A stretch of 64,000 bases of DNA from Hexactinellida sp. DTS-2022. Its lineage: Eukaryota; Porifera; Hexactinellida. Below, in pieces: positions 42,959 to 52,683 of this stretch. The position numbers were made by a program, and so were the translations under genes. Below the pieces are notes generated by a model, which saw only the letters and a list, made by a program, of their open reading frames with translations, was not told the DNA's origin and made no database searches. The stretch is from contig JAPNXP010000001.1 in assembly GCA_028753945.1 (NCBI GenBank), forward strand, positions 248,001 to 312,000, in the 5' to 3' direction. The first letter of the stretch is position 1, and every line of letters starts with the position of its first letter.

Positions 42959-44029
42959 CTAAATAGGTTTTCCCGGCAGGCTCTCTCTCCCGTGTGGAGA
43001 CTCCAGATCTAACTGCGGTCCCATCGCGACAATAGAGTGCTTGTTTATCTGCTTATGACTCCCCATGTAATGCTTCTTTATTTCCGTGATATTAACGGTG
43101 TCTCGTATCTCGGGTACCTGGTATATCTCTCTCAGGTACCCCGACAGACCCGGGTAATCCTGTATGCGTCTAAGGTTGCATTTAAAGTGCTGTACGTACA
43201 CAGCGTCAAAGCGGATAAGAGTCACCCAGAGACGAATGTCCGCCTCTGTAAACACTTCTCCACACAGGAACCTCTGTTTCGATAGCGAGGCTTCTAGCTT
43301 GTCTAGAGCAGTGAAGAGATCAACCACGCTCCTATCGTAAGCCTCCTGCGTTGTAGCGAACCCACACTTGTACACGCCGTTGTTAACACTGGCGTATATA
43401 AAGTCGTTCCACTGGTCTATCTCCCCTCTCAGTGCCTCCGGATATAAATCTCGGTTTGGGTGTTTAGCCAAACTGTTGAACTCGGAGTTTAGCATTCGAA
43501 TAATTTCAGAACTTTCGTTGTTAACGATTGTACCACTCTTTTTGTCGTATAGTACAGGGACAGTGAATCTCCCATCGAAATCCTTTTGCGAATTAAAGTA
43601 TACTTCCCTAAGCAAACTGAAACCATGGACGGAGTCCCCAGTAGCCTCGTCTTCCACAGGTTTGAACGACCACCCTTCCTCCCCGAGGTACCAATGCACC
43701 ACGTCAACAGTTATGACGTCATCCAGGCCCTTGAGTCTCCTCATGACGAGCGACCTGTGCGCCCAGGGACAAGCGAGGGACACGTACAGGTGGTAGCGGC
43801 CGGTCTCAGCTGGGAACCGAGCGCTGCTATCCGCCAGGACCATATTCCTGAATGAGGACTCGCGACGCACGAATTCGCCTTTGCTATTACTAGGGGGTAC
43901 AGGGGGTGTGTCCGATTTAGCCATATTTCTGCTTGCGCTCAGGCAACCACTAATATACAGCAAATTGTTAGCAAATCTAGGAAGCGACCTGACTAGCATG
44001 CTACGTACTATGGATAAGTTAATATACAT
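42959..44029 (-). CDS. Xi-class glutathione transferase (glutathionyl-hydroquinone reductase, ECM4/YqjG type)
   Basis: Single exon, 356 aa, ATG at 44029; ATG for M36 would remove a possible mitochondrial presequence. Such enzymes remove glutathione from glutathionyl-hydroquinones using a cysteine. Marks: SSFRNMVLADSSARFPAETG-type N-terminus, GRYHLYVSLACPWAHR with the catalytic Cys at C87, LKGLDDVI, VPVLYDKKSGTIVNNESSEIIRML, NNGVYKCGFATTQEAYD, LCGEVFTEADIRLWVTLIRFD. The order (thioredoxin fold, then helical domain) and the CPWA motif separate this class from ordinary GSTs. The class is best known from bacteria, fungi and plants. It lies 75 nt downstream of SPIDR on the same strand and its codons match its neighbours, so contamination is unlikely. 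Confidence 0.92.
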   Translation of the reverse strand: MYINLSIVRSMLVRSLPRFANNLLYISGCLSASRNMAKSDTPPVPPSNSKGEFVRRESSFRNMVLADSSARFPAETGRYHLYVSLACPWAHRSLVMRRLKGLDDVITVDVVHWYLGEEGWSFKPVEDEATGDSVHGFSLLREVYFNSQKDFDGRFTVPVLYDKKSGTIVNNESSEIIRMLNSEFNSLAKHPNRDLYPEALRGEIDQWNDFIYASVNNGVYKCGFATTQEAYDRSVVDLFTALDKLEASLSKQRFLCGEVFTEADIRLWVTLIRFDAVYVQHFKCNLRRIQDYPGLSGYLREIYQVPEIRDTVNITEIKKHYMGSHKQINKHSIVAMGPQLDLESPHGRESLPGKPI

Positions 44030-44104
44030 TTCTGATCATTTTAAAGCATATATACTTTTGATAATAAATTGACAATCGCTATTAAATGCTCATACATAAC
44101 AATT

Positions 44105-46543
44105 TCAAATAGTAAGCGAACAATTGCACTCTTCGAGGTATACCTTTGTGAGGCCACTTGGCTTCGTAAGCTTTTCTCGAACGAAGCAAGAATCCATTTC
44201 TATCTCTCTTCCTCTCAACTTAATCCTGTCATACACCTTGTCCTCCCCTCTAAGGGGCAGGATCTTCTTGACGGTCTCATCGCGCAGGTGCACCGTTATT
44301 TCCGTGTCTGTAACTCCCTCGCATTCTATAATTAGATCCAGGTTGTATCTATCCACTGGGTCCGTGACAGAGGTCTGGCATTGGTCGCAGAAGAACTCGT
44401 TTGACTGTGAGTACTCCTCCACGCCCTCTCCGCAGCCCCCGCACACCTGCAGTATGTACGCGGAGTCCGCGACCACGTCTACAATGCTGCCTCTCACGCA
44501 TACCATACTCCACAACTGGTATCCATCCTCGAACAGGGGATACGAACAAGGAGCGACGGACCGGAATTCGTTCCTAAGCCTCGCCACTGTTTCCGCTCCG
44601 AATAAGAAAACTGCGTTTTCTAACTCCAGCACGAGAGAGTACTGGTCGCCCTGGAGACGGGTAGGGCGATGAGTTATGCTGCTCACAAAGAGAGAGCCCA
44701 TAAATAGCAGCTTCCCCACACACTCACTCAGGGTCTGCGCCAGTCCCCGATACAGCACCGGCTCCAGGTACACCTGGAACAGCCGCGAGTTGCTCCCAAA
44801 CAGAAACAGGTAGCAGCCGGAAGTGGGCATGCAGTGCTCCTCGCGGTCTCCCTCTTGCAATGACAGAGGCGTCTCCAACTGTGTGAGCAGCAGCCTCCCA
44901 ACCATGGATACTCTCAGCTCTCCAGCGAGGTCTGTCTGTGACGTGAACACAGATATACTGGGTTTGTACGCCAGGGCTCTCTCCCTGACGATATCCAGTT
45001 TGGTGCCGAGGCCCCCGGAGAGGCAGTAGCAGAACCTCTGTGTCCCACAGGAGAGATCATGGATGGCAGCCATCAGACGGGGGGAGGTGTGTCTGTTCAC
45101 ACGCGACACTATTTTGACACCTTTCAGTAGGACCGTGCTGCCCGTGAGCTGACAAGGGAGATGCACTGAGCTGTGTTCATCCAGGACTCGAGTGGGCAGC
45201 GTTACTAAACAATAGGTACCAGTGAAGTCCCGTAGAAAGGTGTGAAAATGTTGATCTAAATTCATTTCCGTTACCTGGATGTCTGACAGGTCTCTCGGGT
45301 TAACAGGGTGCGACACCTGCGCCACAGAGCCCGCGAGGGAGAGGTCGTCCCACCTCTGCGACCTGAGTCCGGCCATCAGCTGATAGCGACACACGCGCGA
45401 CTCCGAATCTGAGATGCATTCCTCTCGAACACTAGAGTTGCTACCCTTGGGTGCAGCGGATAGTGACTGGCAAGACCGCCAGACGCTGGCAGGTGGCAGA
45501 GGTGGCACAGGTGGCAGAGGTGGCAGAGGTGGCGCGGGGTGTCTGGGCTGAGTGGGAGGGGACTCTGCGAGGAAGGAGAAGTAGGTACAGAGGATGACGG
45601 GGCGGCTGCGGTCGCCTACCGATAGGAGTGTCCATGGTGGGCAAATCTTAACACAGGAGTTAGACTTGATTCGTAGCATTTCCACGGTTTTGTGAGTGAA
45701 CACTACGGTCAGTCTGCCGTCAGTCCTGAACTGCTCATTGTCAGCTATGTTACCAGGGATTGGTTGCACGGCCACACAAACCGAGTTGTATAGGAGGCCC
45801 TGTAGGCGTATCGACAGGATGCGCGCTGTGATTATCTCGCGACTGTCCACGCCCTCGAGGTGCGAGCCCTGCTTCAGACTGTGGTACCACATGTGCACGT
45901 CGTTAGCTAGACGGGGCGATAGGATCTTTATGTATTCTGCGAATCCCTCGCTCACCAACTTCCGCTTGCGCTTCTTTTCGCGAGGGGCGCCCTCTGTCCC
46001 CTCGGAGGTGGGAGAGAGTGTTTTAACCGCGGTTTTAATCCAATTCTCCACTGAGTCCCTGCCTGTCTGCAGAGAGCAGGTGGGAGACTTCTCGTTTATC
46101 TCTCCGATGTACTCACTGATGGACTTTCGAGGCGTTTCAGACTTTATATCAAGATCGATTAAACTTCTCTGTGGAAGAACAGAGTTTGATCTGTTGGGAG
46201 TATTATTGGGGTCAGGATTAGCACTATCTCTATTTGGTTTGTTCGGGGGTTGGAAGTTGTCAAATTCCTGCTTGCATTGTGGCTTCGGTTGGAGTGATAC
46301 TTTATCAAAAAAACTGCTATTCCTAGTTACTGTTGTCAGCTGTTTACTAATCGTGATACCACTTTTCCTCCCACAAGGCTTCTTGTCCCGCCCCCTTCCC
46401 TCCACTGAGGGCTGAGGAGCTGTCTTGTATCTTTTGTGATTTATTTCCTTTTCTTGATTTGGAGCATCTTTCACAACTTGAGCGATAAAGGCAGACAAAT
46501 TTCTCGGATTGGAAGATGTGCTAGAATCGCTGTTTCTTTTCAT
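44105..46543 (-). CDS. SPIDR: scaffold protein involved in DNA repair, SPIDR-like
   Basis: Single exon, 812 aa, ATG at 46543. SPIDR links BLM helicase and RAD51 in homologous recombination. The N-terminal 190 residues are disordered and basic. The match begins at YIKILSPRLANDVHMWYHSL and LQGLLYNSVCVAVQ, continues through KTVEMLRIKSNSCVKICPPW and RPVILCTYFSF, and ends with OB-fold-like segments and a C4 zinc site: VCVRGSIVDVVADSAYILQV, CGGCGEG, FFCDQCQTSVTDPVDRY. These correspond in order to human SPIDR (FPPWQKL, PVILNTYF, CDMCGNG, CGDC). A Pro-rich repeat (PPLPPVPPLPP) lies near residue 345. Human SPIDR is about 915 aa; the acidic N-terminus differs. Confidence 0.82.
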   Translation of the reverse strand: MKRNSDSSTSSNPRNLSAFIAQVVKDAPNQEKEINHKRYKTAPQPSVEGRGRDKKPCGRKSGITISKQLTTVTRNSSFFDKVSLQPKPQCKQEFDNFQPPNKPNRDSANPDPNNTPNRSNSVLPQRSLIDLDIKSETPRKSISEYIGEINEKSPTCSLQTGRDSVENWIKTAVKTLSPTSEGTEGAPREKKRKRKLVSEGFAEYIKILSPRLANDVHMWYHSLKQGSHLEGVDSREIITARILSIRLQGLLYNSVCVAVQPIPGNIADNEQFRTDGRLTVVFTHKTVEMLRIKSNSCVKICPPWTLLSVGDRSRPVILCTYFSFLAESPPTQPRHPAPPLPPLPPVPPLPPASVWRSCQSLSAAPKGSNSSVREECISDSESRVCRYQLMAGLRSQRWDDLSLAGSVAQVSHPVNPRDLSDIQVTEMNLDQHFHTFLRDFTGTYCLVTLPTRVLDEHSSVHLPCQLTGSTVLLKGVKIVSRVNRHTSPRLMAAIHDLSCGTQRFCYCLSGGLGTKLDIVRERALAYKPSISVFTSQTDLAGELRVSMVGRLLLTQLETPLSLQEGDREEHCMPTSGCYLFLFGSNSRLFQVYLEPVLYRGLAQTLSECVGKLLFMGSLFVSSITHRPTRLQGDQYSLVLELENAVFLFGAETVARLRNEFRSVAPCSYPLFEDGYQLWSMVCVRGSIVDVVADSAYILQVCGGCGEGVEEYSQSNEFFCDQCQTSVTDPVDRYNLDLIIECEGVTDTEITVHLRDETVKKILPLRGEDKVYDRIKLRGREIEMDSCFVREKLTKPSGLTKVYLEECNCSLTI

Positions 46544-46860
46544 GAACAATAACCATGCGAACTAAATAATAACTACACCCAATACTTGTGCATAGGAATG
46601 GTAATGCGGAGTCAATCAACGAAATTACTGCAATTGTCAGCTCATCAAAAATTGTGATATCCTCTACAAAATCAAAAACTATAACTATGTTATAATATTA
46701 ATTAAGAAACAGTTTTAATCAACATAAAATCTTACGACTGCTAATTTACATACAAAATATGATCCTGAAAGAATACATGTAGATAGTTCACGAAAGATAC
46801 AATTTCAATCAAATGTGTATACAACTACGATACCTGACTTCACAATATATATCAACTAGT
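46544..46860. other. intergenic spacer upstream of SPIDR
   Basis: 317 bases, AT-rich, between the SPIDR start and the stop of the BACE-type gene, both on the minus strand. Nothing recognised. Confidence 0.6.
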
Positions 46861-48390
46861 CTAGTTAAGCAGATCCTCGTCCGACTCTGTGACTGCCTCG
46901 CTGTCGCTGCTGGAGGTCCTCAGGAGCATGCTCTCCAGGTCCCGCGTCCGACTGGAGGGGGCCTTAGACGCAGGGGCACAATGCTTCTTAACCAGACATC
47001 CGGCCCCTATGAGCACTAGTGCTAGCATCCCCAACACCACACACCCAAAGAATATGCATAGGAACGCTTGAAATACTGTTAAGCTAGGCTGACTAGAATA
47101 TGTACAGTCTTCTACCTTGGCTCGGACACTTCTCGAAACTTTCAACACCTCGTTCGGATTGTCTATCCCGTGTACTTTACAGGCGGACGGGCCGAACCCT
47201 ACGCGGCCCCCCCCTCTGTCGAACTCTACAGTGTACCCTTTGAACAGCATCATGCCCAGGATGCTCCCGCTTGCGCTCTCCACGGGGCTCTGCTTAATCC
47301 CCAGTTTGTACCAGGAGCAGTTGGTAGTAGCGCAGTAGTCTCCCGTCTTTACGTTGACGTCCTCGCTGCTGACGAGCTTAAGATACAGCTGGGGCGGCAC
47401 CACGAGGGTCAGGGCCTCCTCCCGAGTGTCCGGCAGCTGCAGGGAGATCTCCAGACTCTCAAACGACCTGAATTCCTCCTGCGACCCTCTCTTCCACCCG
47501 AGGGCCGACTCGCCCTCCCAGAAGGAGTCCGGTATCTCCATGGTAGCGAAGAGATCAGCTGCCTGCTTGAGTCTAGCCAGCAGCGCTGAGAAAGTCTCCG
47601 CGTTGAATAGCAGCTCGGTGGTGCCGCTGTCGATGATACTGAACTCTTGGTTGAAGACTGAGCAAGGCAGGTCTAGGCTTGTAGATCCAACTTTGATGTC
47701 TGTAAGGATTACTTTGTAGAACGACTTCTCCGTGATAGCCGCATAAGTGAATACGTCATCGCTGCTAGGTAGCAGGGGCGTGCCAGACCCCAGAGACATC
47801 TTCCCGCCTATTTCCACCAGTTCTCCGTCCGCCCCTGCGCCAGGCTCGCACAGCTGCAGCCCGAACTTATCAGCTGTTACTCCCTGAGCCACTAGGCTGT
47901 CCATCACTGGCAACACGCCGGCGTCTGGCTTGGAGAGGGCTGCGTACCCCATTCCCAGGATGCCCACCCACCCAGTGCTCGTCTTGAAGAACCCGCTCGA
48001 AACGCTCTCCATCAGAGAGACATATACTATTGTGCTTCGCGTCTCGGATTCGCTGTCAGCGGCGAAGGAAAAGTTGTCTTTCCCGACTCGTCCTGACCAC
48101 TCGCCCTCTATATACCTAACCCCCACCTCGCGGTTTATATCGCGAAACGATTGAGATAGAGCCTTGTCGAAGTAGGGGTAGCCATGAATAGAAGGGAAGT
48201 TCTTAGCAGCAACCGCAAAGTTACTGGACCCAGAGTCCAACAGGACTTTGAACTCTTGCGCGGGCGTACCTAATCTCACAGACAAGGAATATCCTGTTTC
48301 CGGCTGTCCTTCTAGCGGGTACACCTGGCAACGAGCAGAGGGGAGAATAGATATGCAGAGGATTAAAGTTATAGTAACTATGTATGCCAT
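46861..48390 (-). CDS. BACE: membrane aspartyl protease, BACE (beta-secretase) type
   Basis: Single exon, 509 aa, ATG at 48390. Type I membrane pepsin-family protease. Order: signal peptide (1-21), catalytic lobe 1 with D52 in LLDSGSSNFAV (DSGS instead of the usual DTGS), flap tyrosine Y93, lobe 2 with D254 in SIIDSGTTELLF, a transmembrane segment near 447-472, and a short cytosolic tail. BACE marks include GYSLSVRLGTPAQEFKVLLD, TGWVGILGMGYAALSKPD, VVPPQLYLKLV and GYTVEFDRGGGRVGF. The tail ends DEDLLN, an acidic DxxLL signal like DISLLK of human BACE1, which directs sorting to endosomes via GGA adaptors. The propeptide is very short. Substrate is unknown. Confidence 0.9.
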   Translation of the reverse strand: MAYIVTITLILCISILPSARCQVYPLEGQPETGYSLSVRLGTPAQEFKVLLDSGSSNFAVAAKNFPSIHGYPYFDKALSQSFRDINREVGVRYIEGEWSGRVGKDNFSFAADSESETRSTIVYVSLMESVSSGFFKTSTGWVGILGMGYAALSKPDAGVLPVMDSLVAQGVTADKFGLQLCEPGAGADGELVEIGGKMSLGSGTPLLPSSDDVFTYAAITEKSFYKVILTDIKVGSTSLDLPCSVFNQEFSIIDSGTTELLFNAETFSALLARLKQAADLFATMEIPDSFWEGESALGWKRGSQEEFRSFESLEISLQLPDTREEALTLVVPPQLYLKLVSSEDVNVKTGDYCATTNCSWYKLGIKQSPVESASGSILGMMLFKGYTVEFDRGGGRVGFGPSACKVHGIDNPNEVLKVSRSVRAKVEDCTYSSQPSLTVFQAFLCIFFGCVVLGMLALVLIGAGCLVKKHCAPASKAPSSRTRDLESMLLRTSSSDSEAVTESDEDLLN

Positions 48391-48520
48391 CCTACAGAAG
48401 AACTGATTAAGCAAGTTATAGACATTTGTAGTTATCAATATTATAGCGAGTTTTAATAATTCAAAGCAAAGTTAAATTATGATTATTAATTCTAAGTATT
48501 CCTAGTGGTGACTTCAACAT

Positions 48521-49432
48521 TTATTTCGAACTCTTTATCCAGCTATCCATTATAATTCCTGTAAATACTAATCCAACTGAGATCTTCTGATAAAATGTGA
48601 ATGTATGTCCGAACATAAAAATAGATCCTAGCACAGTGAAAAACTTCCTTAGAGTAGTAATAAGAGATAAAGTTAAGGGGCCAAAGTTTGAAATGGTTAG
48701 AAAGATAAAGTTTTGTCCTATCGCGCTTGTAACACTGAAAGCTAGTACCATGGGAATAACTTCTACGTTATTTGCCATGAACAGTAGAGCTTGGTAGCCT
48801 TCTCCAAACAGAATGATTGGGAATAGAATTATAACGGCCCACTTGTTCAGCTCGTACATCAGCAAATACGGATTAGTTCTGTATTCCACTCGTATCACTT
48901 CTTGGAAAGAGGCAGTCAACCCATCAAACAAGAGGGAAATAAGTATTAACAAATCTCCTATAGACATTGTATATTCGATAGATTTGCCCTGTTTAAACAG
49001 ATTGAACATAACTACACCCAATACAATGCAGAGTATAGCCAGCCAGCGTTTCAGGGGCTGACTCCGCTTGGCCAGAATAGTAGTGAGGATTAGGATGGGG
49101 ATTGGTTTGCACGATTTCCCAATTACCTGGGTCGGATAACTCACCCATTTAAGCGCATAATTACTGGCTAACATGGCAGAGAAATAGCAAAAGGAACATC
49201 CTATGTTGAAGGATAAAGGGGAGGGATTATCCCATAGTTTATAGCATGTGCATAAAATAGAGCCAAGTAAGAAGCTCGTGAGAGACTGTGCAAATACGAG
49301 TGTCAATATGAACGTGTATTTCTCATTATCTCTATATTGTTTTGTTTGTATCGCTTCTTGAATCAATCCAAAGATTAGGTAGGAAAAGAAAATACCAATA
49401 AAACAAATGAAAAATAGCAATGATCGATTCAT
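48521..49432 (-). CDS. SLC35B1: ER nucleotide transporter, SLC35B1 type
   Basis: Single exon, 303 aa, ATG at 49432 (an upstream TTG in frame is not the start). Ten predicted transmembrane segments of the nucleotide-sugar transporter fold. It follows human SLC35B1 closely: FGLIQEAIQTKQYRD, SYPTQVIGKSCKPIPIL, GDLLILISLLFDGLTAS, TSAIGQNFIFLTISNFGPLTLSLITTLRKFFTVLGS. SLC35B1 exchanges ATP for ADP across the ER membrane (AXER) for chaperone function. The C-terminus ends KSSK, a weak form of the KKxx/KxKxx ER-retrieval signal. Similarity to PAPS transporters SLC35B2/B3 is lower. Confidence 0.9.
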   Translation of the reverse strand: MNRSLLFFICFIGIFFSYLIFGLIQEAIQTKQYRDNEKYTFILTLVFAQSLTSFLLGSILCTCYKLWDNPSPLSFNIGCSFCYFSAMLASNYALKWVSYPTQVIGKSCKPIPILILTTILAKRSQPLKRWLAILCIVLGVVMFNLFKQGKSIEYTMSIGDLLILISLLFDGLTASFQEVIRVEYRTNPYLLMYELNKWAVIILFPIILFGEGYQALLFMANNVEVIPMVLAFSVTSAIGQNFIFLTISNFGPLTLSLITTLRKFFTVLGSIFMFGHTFTFYQKISVGLVFTGIIMDSWIKSSK

Positions 49433-49972
49433 ATCTGTAGGAGATAGTCTAAAGTCCAAGATAAAATGTATAATGGTTCATGGTTGGTTCGCTAAATACA
49501 TTTAAAAAGCACTTGTGTAAGCTTTTGATTGGTCGCAGTAATACATACATGAGATTATTCGGACTATTCATGAGAAAAATAGTTGAGAATAGAAAATTTA
49601 ATAAATTGGGAAGAGACGATTAGACAATTAAATTAGCTCGCAATAATTGGTAGCAAAGCTAATAGGATGAGAGGACAATTCCAAGTTCTAATTTGAAGCA
49701 TGCCCAGTGACATTAGATGTAAATTGGAATGTCATTGGTGTTCCATTAACGTATCAACACATAGGTCCAATGTACAATGACACAGGGTATTCTTATTTAC
49801 ATTCCAATCTACAGGTACCATGAAAGGATTGCAAAATTGATTGAGCAGGCTTGTAAATTCCTATGTTGCTATGCTCACAGTTTATGACGTACTATTTGAC
49901 GTAAATCAGCAATAGAATTTAATTTAATTTAATTATTAACCGCTGGCTACTACATATAGAAAAGTATGGAAT
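49433..49972. other. intergenic spacer between SLC35B1 and MRPL44
   Basis: 540 bases, AT-rich, upstream of SLC35B1. GTAAATTGGAATGT near 49720 and TTACATTCCAAT near 49797 are inverted copies, a possible small MITE remnant. No gene. Confidence 0.5.
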
Positions 49973-50887
49973 TTAAATATTCGTATTGAATTGGTAAGTG
50001 GTTTCGTATAGGTCCGAGGGAAGCGTATATTTCCGCATCTCTTTGTAAAACAACTGAAGTACAGCGGTTTGGTAGGCATCGTGCCTGGCTCGCTCTATGG
50101 TCTGTCCGACGCCTTCAGCCAGCTTATCTTCTCCCGAAAGAACTGAAACACAAAATACTGCTCTCTGTGAATCTCTCCCGGTCTCCCAAAGCAGCTCGTC
50201 GTGCGGCTTTTCACGCTTCTTAATAGCTAGAATCTCTCGCAGTATCTGGACAGGGTGCTCTAGTTTTATAATCTCGTACACATCACGCCCTTTCAGACTG
50301 TACAAAACAAATTCCCGCACGAGTTGTCTTGCATGTATCGGGCCCTGGTCAACATAAACTGAGCCAATTATCGCAAGCAAGGCTTCAGCCAGGCCCACAT
50401 CCAGTCTGGATTCTCCCACCGGGGTATCAACAAGGTAGAGCTCGTCTGCGCCCAAGTGTTTAGCGGTTCTCACCAACTGAGGGATGTCTACAATGAAGTT
50501 GTGACAGTCTCTCAGAGCTGAGCTAGAGAGCTTAGGGTATTTTAAAAAGAAGTGTTCCATGACAAAGTGTGTCATCACAGTCTGTCCTAGGATGGCATAT
50601 CTGTCGTTGTGCTCCTCCCCCTCTGGGCCCGGGTTGGCCTGGAGGTAGGACCGGTGCGTCAGGGCTCTCTGGATCACGCTAATATCAGTAATAGGCACTG
50701 CAAAGCGGTTTCTGAAAGCGTTCAGTTCCACTGAATAGTCCCAGTTTGTCTTCGGTAGTTTCGTCTCGGGGTCGATGGGAGGGGAATGTTTCTCAACCGG
50801 CGCCTCCTGAGAGAGGAGAGCGGAACGCGAGAGGGCCCGGGTAAATAACGACAAACTCCGAATACTGAAACATACATGCGAAAACAT
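49973..50887 (-). CDS. MRPL44: mitochondrial ribosomal protein L44 (mL44)
   Basis: Single exon, 304 aa, ATG at 50887. An N-terminal presequence rich in Arg/Ser (residues 1-25) fits mitochondrial import. It has an RNase III-like fold (about 60-190) and a C-terminal double-stranded RNA-binding domain (about 215-290). The RNase III signature is degenerate: NDRYAILGQTV replaces the active NERLEFLGD-type motif, so catalysis is not expected, as in other mL44 proteins. Further marks are ALTHRSYLQANPG, VGLAEALLAIIGSVYVDQG and QTIERARHDAYQTAVLQL. It is a structural protein of the mitochondrial large subunit. Confidence 0.92.
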   Translation of the reverse strand: MFSHVCFSIRSLSLFTRALSRSALLSQEAPVEKHSPPIDPETKLPKTNWDYSVELNAFRNRFAVPITDISVIQRALTHRSYLQANPGPEGEEHNDRYAILGQTVMTHFVMEHFFLKYPKLSSSALRDCHNFIVDIPQLVRTAKHLGADELYLVDTPVGESRLDVGLAEALLAIIGSVYVDQGPIHARQLVREFVLYSLKGRDVYEIIKLEHPVQILREILAIKKREKPHDELLWETGRDSQRAVFCVSVLSGEDKLAEGVGQTIERARHDAYQTAVLQLFYKEMRKYTLPSDLYETTYQFNTNI

Positions 50888-51269
50888 GACTTTCTAATTA
50901 TATTTCTCTAATGCACTTTGACAAAATATACTACTTAATTAATTACGTTAAGGGAAACTATCATAATTAATTCTCGACGCTAGTCTAATCTACAACATTT
51001 ATTCTGGTGATAAAACCTTCAACTGACTCTCTTTATGAGGGAATTCGTTTGTAGAAGGATAAACCAAATATACAGCATGTTATTATTAGTAGAGTGAGAT
51101 AAACCAATTGAACAAGTGACCCAATTTAATGAAGAACTCTTTAATGCGAAGAGAAATAAATCAGAAATAATCAGAATTCTTATCCTAGAGAGAAATAAAA
51201 CGAAGAAACAAAGAGATCTTATTTGTAAGTGATTACCGAGTGGTTAGCCAAGCGTTAGGGGACGCTGGT
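50888..51269. other. intergenic spacer between MRPL44 and FEN1
   Basis: 382 bases of AT-rich DNA between the MRPL44 start and the FEN1 stop, both minus-strand genes. No feature recognised. Confidence 0.6.
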
Positions 51270-52683
51270 CTATTTCTTCTTGCCTCGCCCTCTTCCACTG
51301 GAACTAGCCACTTTAGATTTCTTAGAGGCACCCGTGGCACCGCTGGGATCAGCCTTCCGTTTGCCGGTGTCTGGCGAGGCAACTGTTTTGAAGAATGAAT
51401 CCATTCTCGCCTGACTTCCCTGTCCTAAGAAATCAATCAGAATTGGCCAGAATTAAGCGTTCATAAATTAATAAATTAAACTCATACCTTTGCTCTTAAC
51501 TATCCGTCTATACACGTTTCGAACTCTATCTTCGTTAAAGCCTTTCTCTTCCACGAGGAAGCTCACCATTCCCTCTTCGTCAGCATCTCCCCATTTGAAC
51601 TCAGTCTCAATTCCCGGGGTCACTTCGGGAGTCAGAAAGAGTTGTCTCGCCTCAGGAAAGTTCCACTCTTCAGGAGGAGTGTACTTCTTCGTGTCCAAGC
51701 TACGAACTATTTCCTCGATACTCTTGTGCTCCTTGATATTGCTAAGAGCTTTCTTATAGCCGATACCTGTTAGGCCATAATAATTATACTGGGCTTATAT
51801 GATTCTAATCGGTTGGTGGCATGTTGGAATAATCAGTATCCTACCTCTAATAGAGTCCGTGTAATCACAGCCCATGAGAATACAGAGATCTACGAACTCA
51901 CTGTGAGAGAGATCGAGGGTTTCTAGCACCTTATCTAAGTGGATTTCTCTTATGGGCATCTTCTTGGCTTCGCTCACCATCATATTCCGTAGCAGGATGG
52001 AAGTCCCGAAAGTGAGCGAGTCCATATCTTCACTGGCTGCAGCGAATACCTTACCTGCAGATTTAGTATAACTTATGTAGCAGTGTGGAGCAGGTGTTCA
52101 CACCTGACTTGACCAGCTCTGCGCACTGAGCCTCAGCTTCGCACGGGGCTGTCAGGTGCGGCACGCCCATTAGTGTCAGCAGACGTTTGCATTCATCGCT
52201 GTGTTGTGACGTCACTCTGACACTTCTCTTAGCAAACTTCTCAGCCTGCTCCTTGTCCCCGATTTCTTCTGCCTGCGTCAGTTCGGCTTCTGCTTTCTCT
52301 CTCCGCTCCTTGCGCTTGGCAAGTTCTCCGGACTTCATCAAAGGCGGCTTCCCGTCGAACACATAAAGCGGCTTGAGACCGTTCTCCAACATGCGAGCTG
52401 TCCGATATAGCAGTCCCTATGATGTAAGTATGCAAGTATATACACACTATTAATACTTAGTCCCGAGTTAAAATGGCACATAACTTGCCTGGAGATGGCT
52501 TGTAACCTCTCCGTGCTCGTTCATTAACACGTCTCCATCCGACCTAATTGCAATTACAAACTGGTAGATACACATTGAGGCGTCAATTGCTATCTTCCTC
52601 CCAAAGTAATGCTTTATGTCATTCTCTTTAATCGAAGATGGGGCGAAGTCAGCGATCAATGTCATAAGTTTATGAATTCCCAT
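51270..52683 (-). CDS. FEN1: flap endonuclease 1, five exons
   Basis: Exons on the minus strand: 52489-52683, 52104-52416, 51845-52054, 51488-51766, 51270-51424 (383 aa; human 380). FEN1 removes 5' flaps in Okazaki-fragment maturation and long-patch base-excision repair. Seen: [10 protein letters not shown] start, metal ligands D34 (AIDASM), D86 (VFDGKPP), the EAEAQCAEL pair, ASEDMDS and the aspartate in [10 protein letters not shown] (Cys replaces the usual Ser), the helix-hairpin-helix GYKKALSNI, a PCNA-binding box QARMDSFF and a basic tail. The first intron starts with GC (CCAG/GCAAGT) and ends AG; frame and homology leave no GT alternative. The other introns are GT-AG, 49-78 nt. Confidence 0.95.

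Noticed and set aside
48521-49432. SLC35-type transporter as PAPS transporter feeding the nearby sulfotransferase
   Set aside because: The motifs fit SLC35B1 better than SLC35B2/B3, and cytosolic sulfotransferases do not need Golgi PAPS import.
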